From Marthasterias glacialis (Eukaryota > Echinodermata > Asteroidea > Forcipulatida > Asteriidae), in the NCBI GenBank assembly GCA_911728455.2, contig OU452230.1, positions 7,176,512 through 7,240,511 of the forward strand: a DNA stretch of 64,000 nt. The letters run 5' to 3'. The notes beneath the pieces are model-generated. The model saw nothing but the letters and a program-made list of their open reading frames with translations, was not told the origin of the DNA and did not search any database. This document shows positions 34,701 to 41,482 of this stretch, in pieces. The first letter of the stretch is position 1. The number at the start of each line of letters is the position of its first letter. Position numbers and translations under genes: made by a program.

Positions 34701-37700
34701 CGTTGGCTTAAAAGTTTGAAATTCTTGTAATTAATATATCTTTAAATTGAGGATTTTTGATAAAGAAAACATGCATTCTTCAAAAACTGGACCTTTGCTA
34801 TTTATCTAGCCTGTTGGCCATATGAAATCTGTGATAAGGATGAAGAACTTGGGGAAGACCCACAGCATTAGAAAATTAAGGGCTGAAAATGTGACGTGAT
34901 GAGACTCCAGCCCGAGGTGGGATTCAAACCAGGGTCCACACAGATGAAAGACTAAGTGCAGGGAATGTATCCTCTAATCCAACTTGGTGTTGATCAGGTA
35001 TTTAAAAAAAATTTTTTAATGTCATCAAAAAGTTCTTTCAAAATCAAAAACACTTTAAAAGTGCATCATTTAGATAACTACTTTATTTTGAAATTAGGGC
35101 CTAAATTCAGTTAAATCTGTTTAGCAGGGAATTTTAGTATTATATTTTTGCTGAGCCGACTTGCACGTGGGACCAGGTGGTAACCAGTTGCAATCAGTAT
35201 TACAATTGTGTTTCGGACTGGCACCTACTTCTGCATGGCCAAGCAAGGTCTTTCTGTACTTAGCAAATTGTGCTAAGCAAATTGTCCATAAGTCAGGTCT
35301 AAAAAAGTTAGACTATTAACAACAAAACAACTAGACCAAGGAAAACACGACAATAAAGAGTATTCTTTAAAAATCTAGCATGAAACTACTTTGTGTTTAA
35401 AACTAAAAATCTTACGTAAAGCCATGATATTTCTGACAGATACGCGCTAGATTGTCCAGACAGAAACCTCTACATCTGCACACCTTCTTTGCGATCTGTA
35501 AGTAAATTACCAAATTTAAACAGTGGATTTTTTAATTAACAAATACAGTGAAGACTTACCAATACACTAGACAGATAAATCAAGTTCCAATGCTAAAAAA
35601 ACACTTTAAAAAACAGGACTCAGTGCTTATCACACATCGATGTGAGGTAAAACAAAAAAAATAAACAATTTTTGTTTTTAAAGGCATATTTTATTCTTTA
35701 TCTCTGATGCTAAATAAATGGTTATTTATGATAAAACAAAATTAAACACATATTAAAAAATCTTCAACCATTTGGATTTGAATAGTTTGACATCAGGGCC
35801 CAACTTCATAGAGCTGCTTAAGCACAAAAAGTAGCTAAGCACAAACAAGTTATGCTTACCAGAATCAGGTTACCACTCAAAGTACCATGTCACATGTACC
35901 ATTTGTGACTGGTATCCTGCATATTGTTGCTTAGCACAACATTTTAAGCAATATTACCTGCTTAAACAGGTCTTCGAAATTGGGCCCAGGAAAGACAAGT
36001 TTGAATTTCACATCAGAGTACAGGTTCAGAGTCACTTAATTTTTGATTTCTCAGTTGACAAGAGATAGTAAGACAGAACCTGTGGATTATTTTTGTTCAA
36101 TTGTTTGAACCATTGCTCTAAAAACAAATCTTTCTTAGTATAGGGACTTAACTTTGGTTTGTATGGGGGGGGGGGGCGTGTTAGCCTGGGTATTATATTT
36201 CAGATAAATGCACAAAAACCACAATCTCCACACTGCAAAGAAATCTGTCAACACTTACTATGCCGTCATCGTCATCCGGGTCAATGTTAGTGGGTTCAAA
36301 CCACGCCCCAATCTCTGTATCGTCACTGTCACTGATTGACATTGACGTCATCTGCTTATCATCTTTATCCATCTGCAAGCGGCACTGCAACCCAACACGC
36401 CCCGTCAATGTGTTGGTGATCAGTTTGTCCAGACTGGTGGTGGGACGATGGCATTCGATGGAGTGCTTACAATTAGCACACTGTTTGGCGAGGGGACTTT
36501 CCACAGGAACACTGTAGATAGAAAAAATGATTTATTTATTTATTATTTTCTTTTAAGTAAAGCAAAATACACAGGAGCACTTTTTGGATAAGCCAACACA
36601 ACGACTGAACAGGATTTAAACCATCTTCTTTTCTCTGGTTGAACTCAGTGATGTAGTGGTTATGGCTAATCCAGCTGACCTACATGTACATACAATATAA
36701 GGCTTTAATAGACTTTTTAGGCTATTTACTGACAATTTTGTTGATTTTTCTGAGGGCAAAACAACCAGAAATCAGACTTAAGTAGGAAGAATATCCTGCC
36801 TGTTAAACAGAATGACTTTGATCAGAGATAACAGTGTAGGTGTAGATCAAATCGAGAAGGGGGAGTGTTCTGAAGGTGGGTGCCATGCTTTCCAAAGTCA
36901 GTAGAGGATGACAAGTTGATTCATTGGTCTGTTATGTCATCATTAGAATAAAACCTGATTTCCTAAGGCCAGCACAGACACTGCATCTACCAAAATGCAG
37001 ACGTTACAAAATGTGTCCAAATTGTGGTATAATTTTACAATATTTGGCCATTAACGAGCAACAGCTATTGAAGTACATTGACGCCAAACTCCTTCCATTC
37101 ACATGACAGCCATCTAGGGGAAGAGGTACACTGTATATGCATGATTAAGTTGTTAAACAGCATCGGATACAGGATTCAAGTGTGCAGGAGAGGACAGTAG
37201 ACTCTATCGGTGTGATTCAGGGTAGAAAAAAGATGCGTGGGAAATCTCACGATTGCCGAGTACTTATGAGATGGGGGGATTCCAATAAGATGATCAATTA
37301 TTTGCAGAGACTCTCTTTCGCTGCATTTCAACGAGCCATGGAACTTCTAGCATACCTGGAGTCTGGCTTACAGTAGCCCATGCAGTCACTGTCGCAGCCG
37401 ACGCACGCCCTACTGTTTGCCTTCTCAATGTTGCTCTCCCTCTGTTTGTCCAGTTTAGTTGGTAGTCGATGTTCACTCTCCGTGTGTCTGCATGACATGC
37501 AAGTCACAAGCCATGAGTTTCGCAGAGCACCGCCCGGGGCATCAAAGTCTGTACAATCACAGCGAGAGTACTGGCAGGGTGTTCCATCCTTACCACCTTT
37601 TTTACGGATCTATATATAAAAAATATTTAAGTGAAATAAAAATACAAATGGTTCAACTTGGTATGAACTTCATAATCAGTCAGCTTTCAGGGTGGTCCTA

Positions 37701-38756
37701 ATACATTTTTTTTTTATGAATACCAATCCTGTATTCTACCTTTCAGTGATGTGAAAATCATCAGATTGCAATCTCTCATAAAACACTTTCAGATGAAGAT
37801 TTCCAACAAACATCAAAAAAAAAAATTCACACTTTTTATAAAGAATCCTTAAATAAATATAGCACTATTTCGTTTGCGTGTAAAATGTTATTACATTACT
37901 CTGTTTCCCTTCCACCGTTTTCACATTTCAATTTATATTGATTACTGTATTTTTAACAACCAAAACGTCCTTTAATTTTTCATCTTAAGATTTCCCAAAG
38001 GCCATAAAAAGGAGTCCTTGCAACTTGCCACTGTTTCCCCTCGGACTGGATCAGGTTTATGCTTTATTTAAAATACGACCCACTCAACAGTCATGCAAAC
38101 TACACAAGAATTAATCAGTTTTCAAAGTTTAGATGACATGATTTGATTTTTGTCAGGTCAATTTTCCAAACTTAAATATCAACATTTGACAGTCAGATCA
38201 AGTCGAGCCAAATCACACTACAGTTTCTTTGTCAAAAGTCAAGCTATACTTTTTTGACATAAAGTGGTTTTTGTCACCACTAACAAGATGGTTAAATTTT
38301 AAGTTCATTTCAAATTCAGGTCTATTCAATTATTAGAGTCATAAGTCCTTCCTCATAAATAAAGTAAATTTACACTCTACTGCCAAGTCTTTTGCAGAGT
38401 CATGTACAGTCACAAACCTTAAAAATAATAAAAAAATGTTTTGAAGTAAAGTTTACAAACCAGTTTTTGAGCTTCGGCACATATTTTTTTACCATTTTAG
38501 AAATGATTTTTGTCAATGCCAAAATGTCATGAATAATGTTTTATAAAGTATATTGAGAAACTTCTGAACAGAGTCACTGATTTGAGTCAACAACTGAGCT
38601 ATTTTTTTGCATGTTCTGTTTTTTATCGGCTTGAAAAACTATTATTTTTTTTTTTAGTTCCGCCAATTAACTTATTTCAGGAGTTTTTTTGAAGTATATA
38701 AGGAATCTGTAAATTGATTAATCTTACCCGCTTCACTTGGAATTCTGTCAAAGTAT
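16413..38756 (-). CDS. unrecognised Cys/His zinc-module plus WD40 protein, 13 in-phase exons (5' end incomplete)
   Basis: Thirteen minus-strand exons, listed separately below, join through 12 GT/AG junctions without any phase conflict into 695 codons ending at TAA 16415-16413. Order from the N-terminus: basic segment KRIRKKGGK; a Cys-rich region with three C-x2-C-x-H-x4-H-R units (CMSCRHTESEHR, CANCKHSIECHR, CQRCSHALTLHR) and further CxC/CxxC pairs; an acidic linker (DPDDDDGI); a Lys/Arg nuclear-type tract (GGKKRKQK, KQKIKRRK); then WD40-like blades, clearest at SGHMDGTVAIWKW, VGYQNGDVLLYE, AAGGEDDNVTVF and SAGWDGQVLLW. The composition suggests a nuclear protein with zinc modules and a scaffold propeller; function unknown. 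The Cys/His spacing resembles zinc-binding units of the KAT2 (GCN5/PCAF) N-terminus and basonuclin, without overall similarity. The first exon here needs one base from an upstream exon, so the N-terminus is missing. Confidence 0.8.
17106..17227. repeat. 60-bp tandem duplication
   Basis: GATCTCCCACACAAACACAA occurs at 17107 and 17167, with the rest of each copy (CAGAAATTTGG.CAAACAAA.AGGAGATGAT) nearly identical. Confidence 0.8.
17578..17725 (-). mobile_element. third type of tRNA-like repeat, copy
   Basis: Shares CACCAATGTGTGTTAAGCAC and CTAGAGCAGATGTCATACCA with 3576-3733. It lies between the terminal and penultimate exons of the zinc/WD40 gene. Confidence 0.5.
19150..19330 (-). mobile_element. 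SINE fragment without tRNA head
   Basis: On the minus strand it matches the SINE body (CCTTAAGCAAGACACTTAAC, GTAAAGCAGTAGGTCCCGTT, TTGTGTAATGCATATG). The A and B boxes are lost or eroded. Confidence 0.65.
19419..19605. mobile_element. hairpin-family copy
   Basis: GGGCCAATTTTTCATAAAGC at the left; TTTGCTTAGCATGTAAATTT at the right-hand stem. It lies in the last intron of the zinc/WD40 gene, next to a truncated SINE. Confidence 0.6.
19893..19990 (-). CDS. zinc/WD40 gene exon, WD40 blade
   Basis: 98 nt with acceptor tttgggttag and donor GTAAGT. It encodes IVAAGGEDDNVTVFYMF. It follows SLAWHPDK directly in phase to form one typical blade. The final single base joins the last exon. Confidence 0.82.
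20361..20570. repeat. 108-bp tandem duplication
   Basis: ATTCAGGGACAGTGCTGAAA starts at 20361 and again at 20469. The copies continue with TTGTTCAATC(G/A)AAGCGTGA. They lie in an intron. Confidence 0.8.
20760..21330. repeat. degenerate tandem array continuing from an exon 3' edge
   Basis: Units share TTTTATCCC, TTACATTTTGT, TGGGTGCCAGGCTA and CTTGTTACTG. Two long units repeat with a period near 231 bp (ACAATAGAAAAC at about 20931 and 21161; TACTGTTCAAAAACA in each). The last unit (TTACATTTTGTCTGGGTGCC at 21323) is the 3' end of the WD40 exon. One unit has an (AGC)8 run at 21246-21272. Confidence 0.7.
21326..21508 (-). CDS. zinc/WD40 gene exon, WD40 blade
   Basis: 183 nt with acceptor cctttatacag and donor GTAAGG. 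It encodes YVAVGYQNGDVLLYETV, a Ser/Thr/Pro loop, then AYGAVTSLAWHPDK. Its 3' edge matches degenerate tandem repeats that continue into the downstream intron (about 20760-21330). Confidence 0.82.
22115..22516. mobile_element. 400-bp TIR element
   Basis: Ends TTTAAAGGGACGCATTG and CAACATGTCCCTTTAA are inverted copies. The interior contains inverted GGCCATTTTGTGGA / TACAAAATGGCGGA segments. A diverged relative seems to lie at about 46828-47100 (AAAGGGAAAGTACG, CAAAATGGC). No open frame. Confidence 0.7.
23321..23675. mobile_element. TIR element of the ACAGGATTGG family
   Basis: The left end AAGGCACTATATAGGATCGG and interior match 41118-41482 in opposite internal order (GTCTGAAAGCTTACTG first). 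The right end is eroded after CAGCTTTACCAA. Confidence 0.65.
23830..24099. mobile_element. 270-bp TIR element, copy 1
   Basis: The ends (GGCCTTATTTTTG and a matching CAAAAAATGTGGCC-type end) are inverted. It has the internal CTTTGGGGTGGATTGGGGGT block. It carries a long poly(A) run near 24036. The copy at 26089-26354 matches it throughout. Confidence 0.7.
24953..25419. mobile_element. 467-bp TIR element
   Basis: CCAGGAGCAAGTTCGGGTG at the left and CACCCGAACTTGCTCCAGG-type sequence at the right are inverted copies. The interior has several CTAGTCGAG/CGACTAG units. It ends 36 bp before the donor side of the WD40 exon at 25455. Confidence 0.7.
25455..25616 (-). CDS. zinc/WD40 gene exon, WD40 blade
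   Basis: 162 nt with acceptor atgtattag and donor GTAAGT. It encodes LALHPSESTLYSGHMDGT, then VAIWKWDVK. The LxxHP, SGHMDGTV and IWKWD sequence is a clear WD40 repeat. It enters with one base of a Lys codon and leaves in phase 2. Confidence 0.85.
26089..26354. mobile_element. 266-bp TIR element, copy 2
   Basis: The left end TAGGCCTTATTTTTGACTGC and right end TGCTGTCAAAAATACAACCTA are inverted copies, next to inner GAGGACGCCC/GCGCCCTC. About 80-90 percent similar by eye to 23830-24099. Confidence 0.75.
26743..26862. repeat. 120-bp near-perfect hairpin
   Basis: Starts TCTTAATCAGCCCTTTAAAA and ends with its reverse complement. The arms are about 52 bp with very few mismatches (GGCCGTG against CAGGCTG near the middle), around a short loop CGAGCAGAAGGC. 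It lies in the intron between the 27097 and 25616 exons and is palindromic, so either strand of RNA would fold. Confidence 0.85.
27097..27229 (-). CDS. zinc/WD40 gene exon, WD40-like blade
   Basis: 133 nt with acceptor acccctttcag and donor GTAAGT. It encodes RKSIVLLAIGNTTGSVAVH and then SVSTEECPEMKIEG. The pattern of hydrophobic strand, G-x-x-x-G-S-V and strand is that of a WD40 blade. Confidence 0.78.
27641..27787. mobile_element. hairpin-family relative
   Basis: GGGGCCGATTTCACCAAGC...TTTGTGAAACCGAGCCC, with ACTCATCTTAAGATGAGT as a perfect palindrome at about 27666. A relative in the opposite direction is at about 18065-18212 (CTCATCTTAAGATGA). Confidence 0.65.
27977..28131 (-). CDS. zinc/WD40 gene exon, entry to propeller
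   Basis: 155 nt with acceptor gtgtctgcag and donor GTAAGA. It encodes SGDWTFPKKLISDLTL, then QAVVHCGTDAPTALALC. The alternation of small and hydrophobic residues fits the first beta strands of a WD40 propeller. The phase matches on both sides (2 in, 1 out). Confidence 0.75.
28417..28548. repeat. 132-bp inverted repeat
   Basis: The left arm TCATAGCAGGCCTGTGGCTA matches the right arm TAGCCATAGGCCTGCTATGA after reverse complement with small differences. The arms are about 44 bp and continue as GAACTCTC/GAGAGTTC. It lies in a zinc/WD40 gene intron and is probably a foldback element. Confidence 0.75.
29505..29632 (-). mobile_element. tRNA-derived SINE, 5' part
   Basis: On the minus strand it has the GGCATGTCGTGGCCGAGCGG head and B-box-like GGTTCAAATCC, then the start of the body (CTTAAGCAAGACACTTAAC). 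The 3' part is missing. Confidence 0.75.
29661..30008. mobile_element. 350-bp TIR element, copy 2
   Basis: Inverted orientation relative to 15775-16134. The ends are AAGCCCCAGTTCAACATTGG and TAGTGAGCTGGGGCTTTA; the perfect inner palindrome is TTTTCGTCTCACTGAGACGA. It lies 33 bp past the donor of the 30041 exon. Confidence 0.75.
30041..30246 (-). CDS. zinc/WD40 gene exon, basic nuclear-type segment
   Basis: 206 nt with acceptor ttttaatcag and donor GTTTGT. It encodes MGMARVESSATEGGF, a Ser-rich stretch, then GGKKRKQKGN and KQKIKRRKTN. The Lys/Arg clusters fit a nuclear localisation signal. Its 5' edge is homologous to degenerate tandem copies upstream (30965-31460). Confidence 0.8.
30480..30790 (+). 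mobile_element. tRNA-derived SINE
   Basis: A box TGGCCGAGCGG and B box GGTTCGAGTCC; body CCTTAAGCAAGACACTTT, CGTAAAGC and TGTGTTGTGTAATGCACG. Similar to 49518-49862. It sits next to the exon-derived tandem array. Confidence 0.8.
30965..31460. repeat. degenerate ~100-bp tandem array homologous to an exon edge
   Basis: At least five diverged units share GATGGAGATACAC, ACCCTC and TACTGGATTCAACCC blocks followed by GCCAT..GAT. The same order (GATGGAGAAACCACCCTCTG, CACTGGACTCAACCC, GCCCATCTGAT) forms the 5' edge and acceptor of the coding exon at 30041-30246. On the minus strand units near 31360, 31250 and 31045 translate to MAVVRVES, ATVESKYLI and VESSTPRGYSVSPSS, close to the exon's MARVESSATEGGFS. 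Confidence 0.75.
31573..31890 (-). mobile_element. second type of tRNA-like SINE
   Basis: On the minus strand it has GGGTGGCGTGTGCGTAAAGC and a B box within CCTGGTTCGATTCCCGG. The body has CTCCCTCCGGAAAAACC. It is GC-richer than its surroundings. It follows the exon-derived tandem array directly. Confidence 0.65.
32003..32125 (-). CDS. zinc/WD40 gene exon
   Basis: 123 nt with acceptor tattttgtag and donor GTAATT; phase 0 on both sides. It encodes LEMKKKNNLTLSGVMSFG and CDNFACQEALDVLLP. It has two more Cys and no clear domain. The 23-bp minisatellite lies in the intron upstream. Confidence 0.75.
32246..32760. repeat. 23-bp minisatellite, about 22 copies
   Basis: Unit CAGCTTTGGTCATGTGTCACAGG (23 bp) with variants (CATCTTTGG, CATGGGCAG, CGTTTGTC). 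It lies in the intron just upstream of the exon at 32003-32125. The unit has no stop codon in any forward frame, so all three plus frames stay open for over 110 codons; those frames are artefacts of the repeat. Confidence 0.9.
33022..33219. repeat. 99-bp tandem duplication
   Basis: CATCATGTC...CTAAATTTTCATCTTGAATA is repeated at 33022 and 33121. The second halves (AATTTCAGAACTCATT, TTCAGAAATCATTT) are more diverged. They lie 50 bp past the donor of the exon at 33269. Confidence 0.65.
33269..33341 (-). CDS. zinc/WD40 gene exon, third C-x2-C-x-H unit
   Basis: 73 nt. It encodes QTPCQRCSHALTLHRLP and then NEQEKAT. The acceptor is taken at ttttttgag, because the next AG (gagccag) would put a TAA in frame after the preceding exon's phase. 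The donor is GTAAGT. Confidence 0.72.
35092..35305. mobile_element. hairpin-family relative
   Basis: GGGCCTAAATTCAG at the left, TTAGCAAATTGTGCTAAGC palindromic core at the right, and GGTAACCAG in the middle. Diverged. Confidence 0.5.
35416..35495 (-). CDS. zinc/WD40 gene exon, Cys-rich
   Basis: 80 nt with acceptor ttacttacag and donor GTAAGA. It encodes KKVCRCRGFCLDNLARICQ followed by KYHGF. Four Cys and a His lie within 26 residues. It leaves in phase 2, which fixes the acceptor of the next exon. Confidence 0.78.
35796..35987. mobile_element. hairpin repeat (GAGCTGCTTAAGC family), typical copy
   Basis: GGGCCCAACTTCATAGAGCT at the left and CGAAATTGGGCCC at the right, with inner GCTTAAGC / GCTTAAACAGG arms, make a foldback of 192 bp. 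The middle holds ACCAG...CTGGTAT. This is the most frequent family in the window; further copies are in the next entries. Confidence 0.8.
36259..36511 (-). CDS. zinc/WD40 gene exon, second Cys/His unit and acidic linker
   Basis: 253 nt with acceptor ttctatctacag and donor GTAAGT. It encodes AKQCANCKHSIECHRP, then a Ser/Asp-rich stretch ending DPDDDDGI. It enters with one base completing a Ser codon and leaves in phase 0. Confidence 0.8.
37356..37609 (-). CDS. zinc/WD40 gene exon, first Cys/His modules
   Basis: 254 nt with acceptor tatatatag after a T-rich tract and donor GTATGC. It enters in phase 0 and leaves in phase 2. It encodes IRKKGGKDGTPC, then CDCTDFDAPGG, CMSCRHTESEHRLP and CVGCDSDCMGYC. 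The Cys and His pairs suggest two or more zinc sites. Confidence 0.8.
38728..38756 (-). CDS. zinc/WD40 gene, 29-nt microexon
   Basis: Acceptor ttttacccccag and donor GTAAGA bound only 29 nt. It encodes TLTEFQVKR after two bases of a split codon and ends in phase 0. It feeds the basic run at the next exon start. It is small, but both splice sites are strong and the phase matches downstream. Confidence 0.65.
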
Positions 38757-39724
38757 CTGGGGGTAAAAGAAAAAAACAAAACGAAAATTCAATCTTCCAA
38801 ATTTTGATGTTGAGATTTAACATCTTTGCACTACAAAATGTAAGATACATTTACATGAATAAGTGCACTGGAAAAAAAAATACATTTCTCACTGTTAACT
38901 TATCTTTTTTTTAATCTCTTTGAAATTTGTACTCAAAGTGAGACTTGAAGAGAGGGAGAGAAAAAAATAGACAGGTCCTTTATTGTATAACAAGAGTTCA
39001 GCCTAACAAAATGTTGATATTTACTGGGAATATGACAATAAAAATGGCTTCACAGTGCTGAAGATCAGCAGCTGACCCATCAGAAAATAAATGTCCAATG
39101 CTTGTTCATGCTTTGTAGTTTGCCCTTAACAAGAACTGATCACATCGAATATAATGCAAAGCTGTGTGAATTATAAACCCTTGGGTCAGCCATTCACCGC
39201 TTGGTAAATTACTGTGGCATTGAATTAAAGAGACAGTAGGGCCCCTGCTGCACTGACTCTTGCACACATAAAGCTGCTTTTATTTTCTCACCTGAGAAAC
39301 TTCGCAAAAAAAAAAGCTAATATCTATAACATATATTATTACTGAACAGTTTGCAATCTAACCTCAGTATTTCATTGAAATCAATTACTATTCGCCAATG
39401 AAGGAGATTCAATTTATGAAAGGGTTAGGTACACATGACTTCTCAGTATGACAGCATTTAATTCCAGCTTTCTACAAAGTAATCAATCTGGTTACAGATT
39501 TACAATTTGTTTCAAACTTAGACAAAAAGATAAAACAAAATAGGGTCAGGGTCAATATACCTTAACCTTAGGAAAGACAAGTAAGGTAAAAAAATATTAA
39601 TACAGAAATATATATAAAAAAAGTAAACTAAATGGCTATGTAAGCAAGGACTTATAAGTTCCAAGTTGATATATATCAAGAAAATAGATATTTCTTAAGA
39701 TCTGACAGAGGCTTGTGGTTTATA

Positions 39725-39725
39725 A

Positions 39726-39761
<36 letters not shown>

Positions 39762-39765
39762 ATGT
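39725..39765. repeat. (AAAT)n microsatellite
   Basis: About ten AAAT units without interruption. A similar run is at about 12863-12893. Confidence 0.9.
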
Positions 39766-40792
39766 TCACCCAGACTATTCTATAGTAAGTAACAGCGTTA
39801 CAATTCATCTTAAAATACCTTTTGGGCGAAAGGACATTACTAAAATTCATCTGCAGGATGAATTTAATTAGTTGACAAGAAGAAAAAAGACATTACAATG
39901 CAATCTAATACTTTTAACTATATCAAGGGTAAAGCATCGGTGCCCAGGGGTGGACAAAAGTCACTGGTCACGCAAGGATAAAAGGATATGGTCAACCCTC
40001 TTCAGAGACTTGTCATGTTGCATGTATTTTTGTAACACGCTAAAATTGGCCGAGGGGATAGGGAGAAAAGGTTACAAGGAAATGCTCCCCCCATTTACCC
40101 CCAGACTCTCCTTGTACACCGTAGTAATTAATTTCCGAGCATTTCCACAGACTGCAGTGGCCCCTTTAATCTTGTCAATTAAGCCCAAGTGTCTGCCATC
40201 CATGGGAGATGTCCGATGACGTTGGCAATCATCTCCCAGCCTAAATGTCAAGAGTGTCACGAGTCTTTTTTCCCTCATCCAAACATCCCGTCCTCGTTTC
40301 CTTGGGGAGTTCCACGCAGACATGGTGACCTTTCCAGTAACGAGATTCAAATGCAGACAGCTGTCCTGAAGTGACAGCGACATTAACGGTCTGTCTGCGT
40401 ATCCCCTCTCTCTTGGAAAATGCCAGCTTGTGAAATAACCAGTAGAAGTTGCCTCCCCCGCCCCCAATGTAAAAAAATGTCTGCTGCAGATAGATGTGAG
40501 AGGAAAAACCTTTCAAAACTGTCGAGCCGCCGTGCTTCAAGACTCACACCCCTCTCAAAAATCAACCAGACATAAAATAAGCAGCTCAAAAGAAAGTAGT
40601 TTTCAACTTGTCATGGACGGATGTTACTATGTACAATGTGGTTATCGGGAACTTGGGTGTCTCTATGGAAAGGGTAAACATTCATGGCATTTATGCAATT
40701 TTTACCCTTTTTTCTCACCTCTTTTAGATGTCCTGATTATGTACAGATTGAGAACCAAAGATGCCAAATTTGTTATGAAACAGATATAACAT

Positions 40793-41122
40793 GGGTCCAA
40801 TTTCACATAGAGCTGCTTAAAAACAAAAATTAACTGTGCACAAAACAATTTTTGATTGGCAAAATTTGATTACTAGTCAAATTAAGTACCATGTCGTATG
40901 TAGCATTTGTGTCTGGTTTCCTGCTTATTTTTGCTTAGCAGAAAATGGTTAAGCCCAATTTCACAGAGCTGCTTAAGCACAAAAAGTAGCTAAGCACAAC
41001 AAAATTATACTTACCAGAATAAGGTTACCAGCCAAAGTACAGTGCCACAGGTAATGTCTGTGACTGGTATCTTGCTTATTTTTGCTTAGCAGAAAATGCT
41101 TCAGGACTTTTGTCTGCTTAAA
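40793..41122. mobile_element. two head-to-tail hairpin-family copies
   Basis: The first copy starts GGGTCCAATTTCACATAGAG; the second starts GCCCAATTTCACAGAGCTGC at 40953. Both contain TTGCTTAGCAGAAAATG. They directly abut the 365-bp TIR element at 41118. Confidence 0.75.
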
Positions 41123-41482
41123 GGCACTATACAGGATTGGTAAAGCTGGTAGTGCAGTGTGCTTACTTTGTCTGATCCAATATACATGAAAAAAACAAAC
41201 CTGTGACAATTTGGGCTCAATCCAATGTCTGAGTCAAGAGAAATTAATGAAGAACCGTGTACACTTTTCAGCATTTAAACACGTTGTCCTCAATTTCGGT
41301 TGTTACAACCAAAATAAGCTGCTGCATTTTCAGATAGTTTTCTTGAATATGACAGCATTTCAGAGGGAAATATTTCACAGAAAAATTTGTTCTAGTATGA
41401 ACTTCAAAGACAGTTTAAGCTTTCAGACTGGAACTAAACAATAATATTTGTGATCCTTACCAATCTTGTACAGTGCCTTTAA
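41118..41482. mobile_element. 365-bp TIR element of the ACAGGATTGG family
   Basis: TTAAAGGCACTATACAGGAT at the left is the inverted copy of the right end, with about three mismatches. Other copies: 23321-23675, 48715-49071, 14349-14625 and a fragment at 37668-37745. Shared interior words include GTCTGAAAGCTTAC and AATTAAGGAC. No coding capacity. Confidence 0.8.

Noticed and set aside
40072..40467. 131-codon minus-strand frame as a coding exon
   Set aside because: No domain, no convincing splice sites in a phase that fits the neighbouring exons. Kept only as a finding to check.
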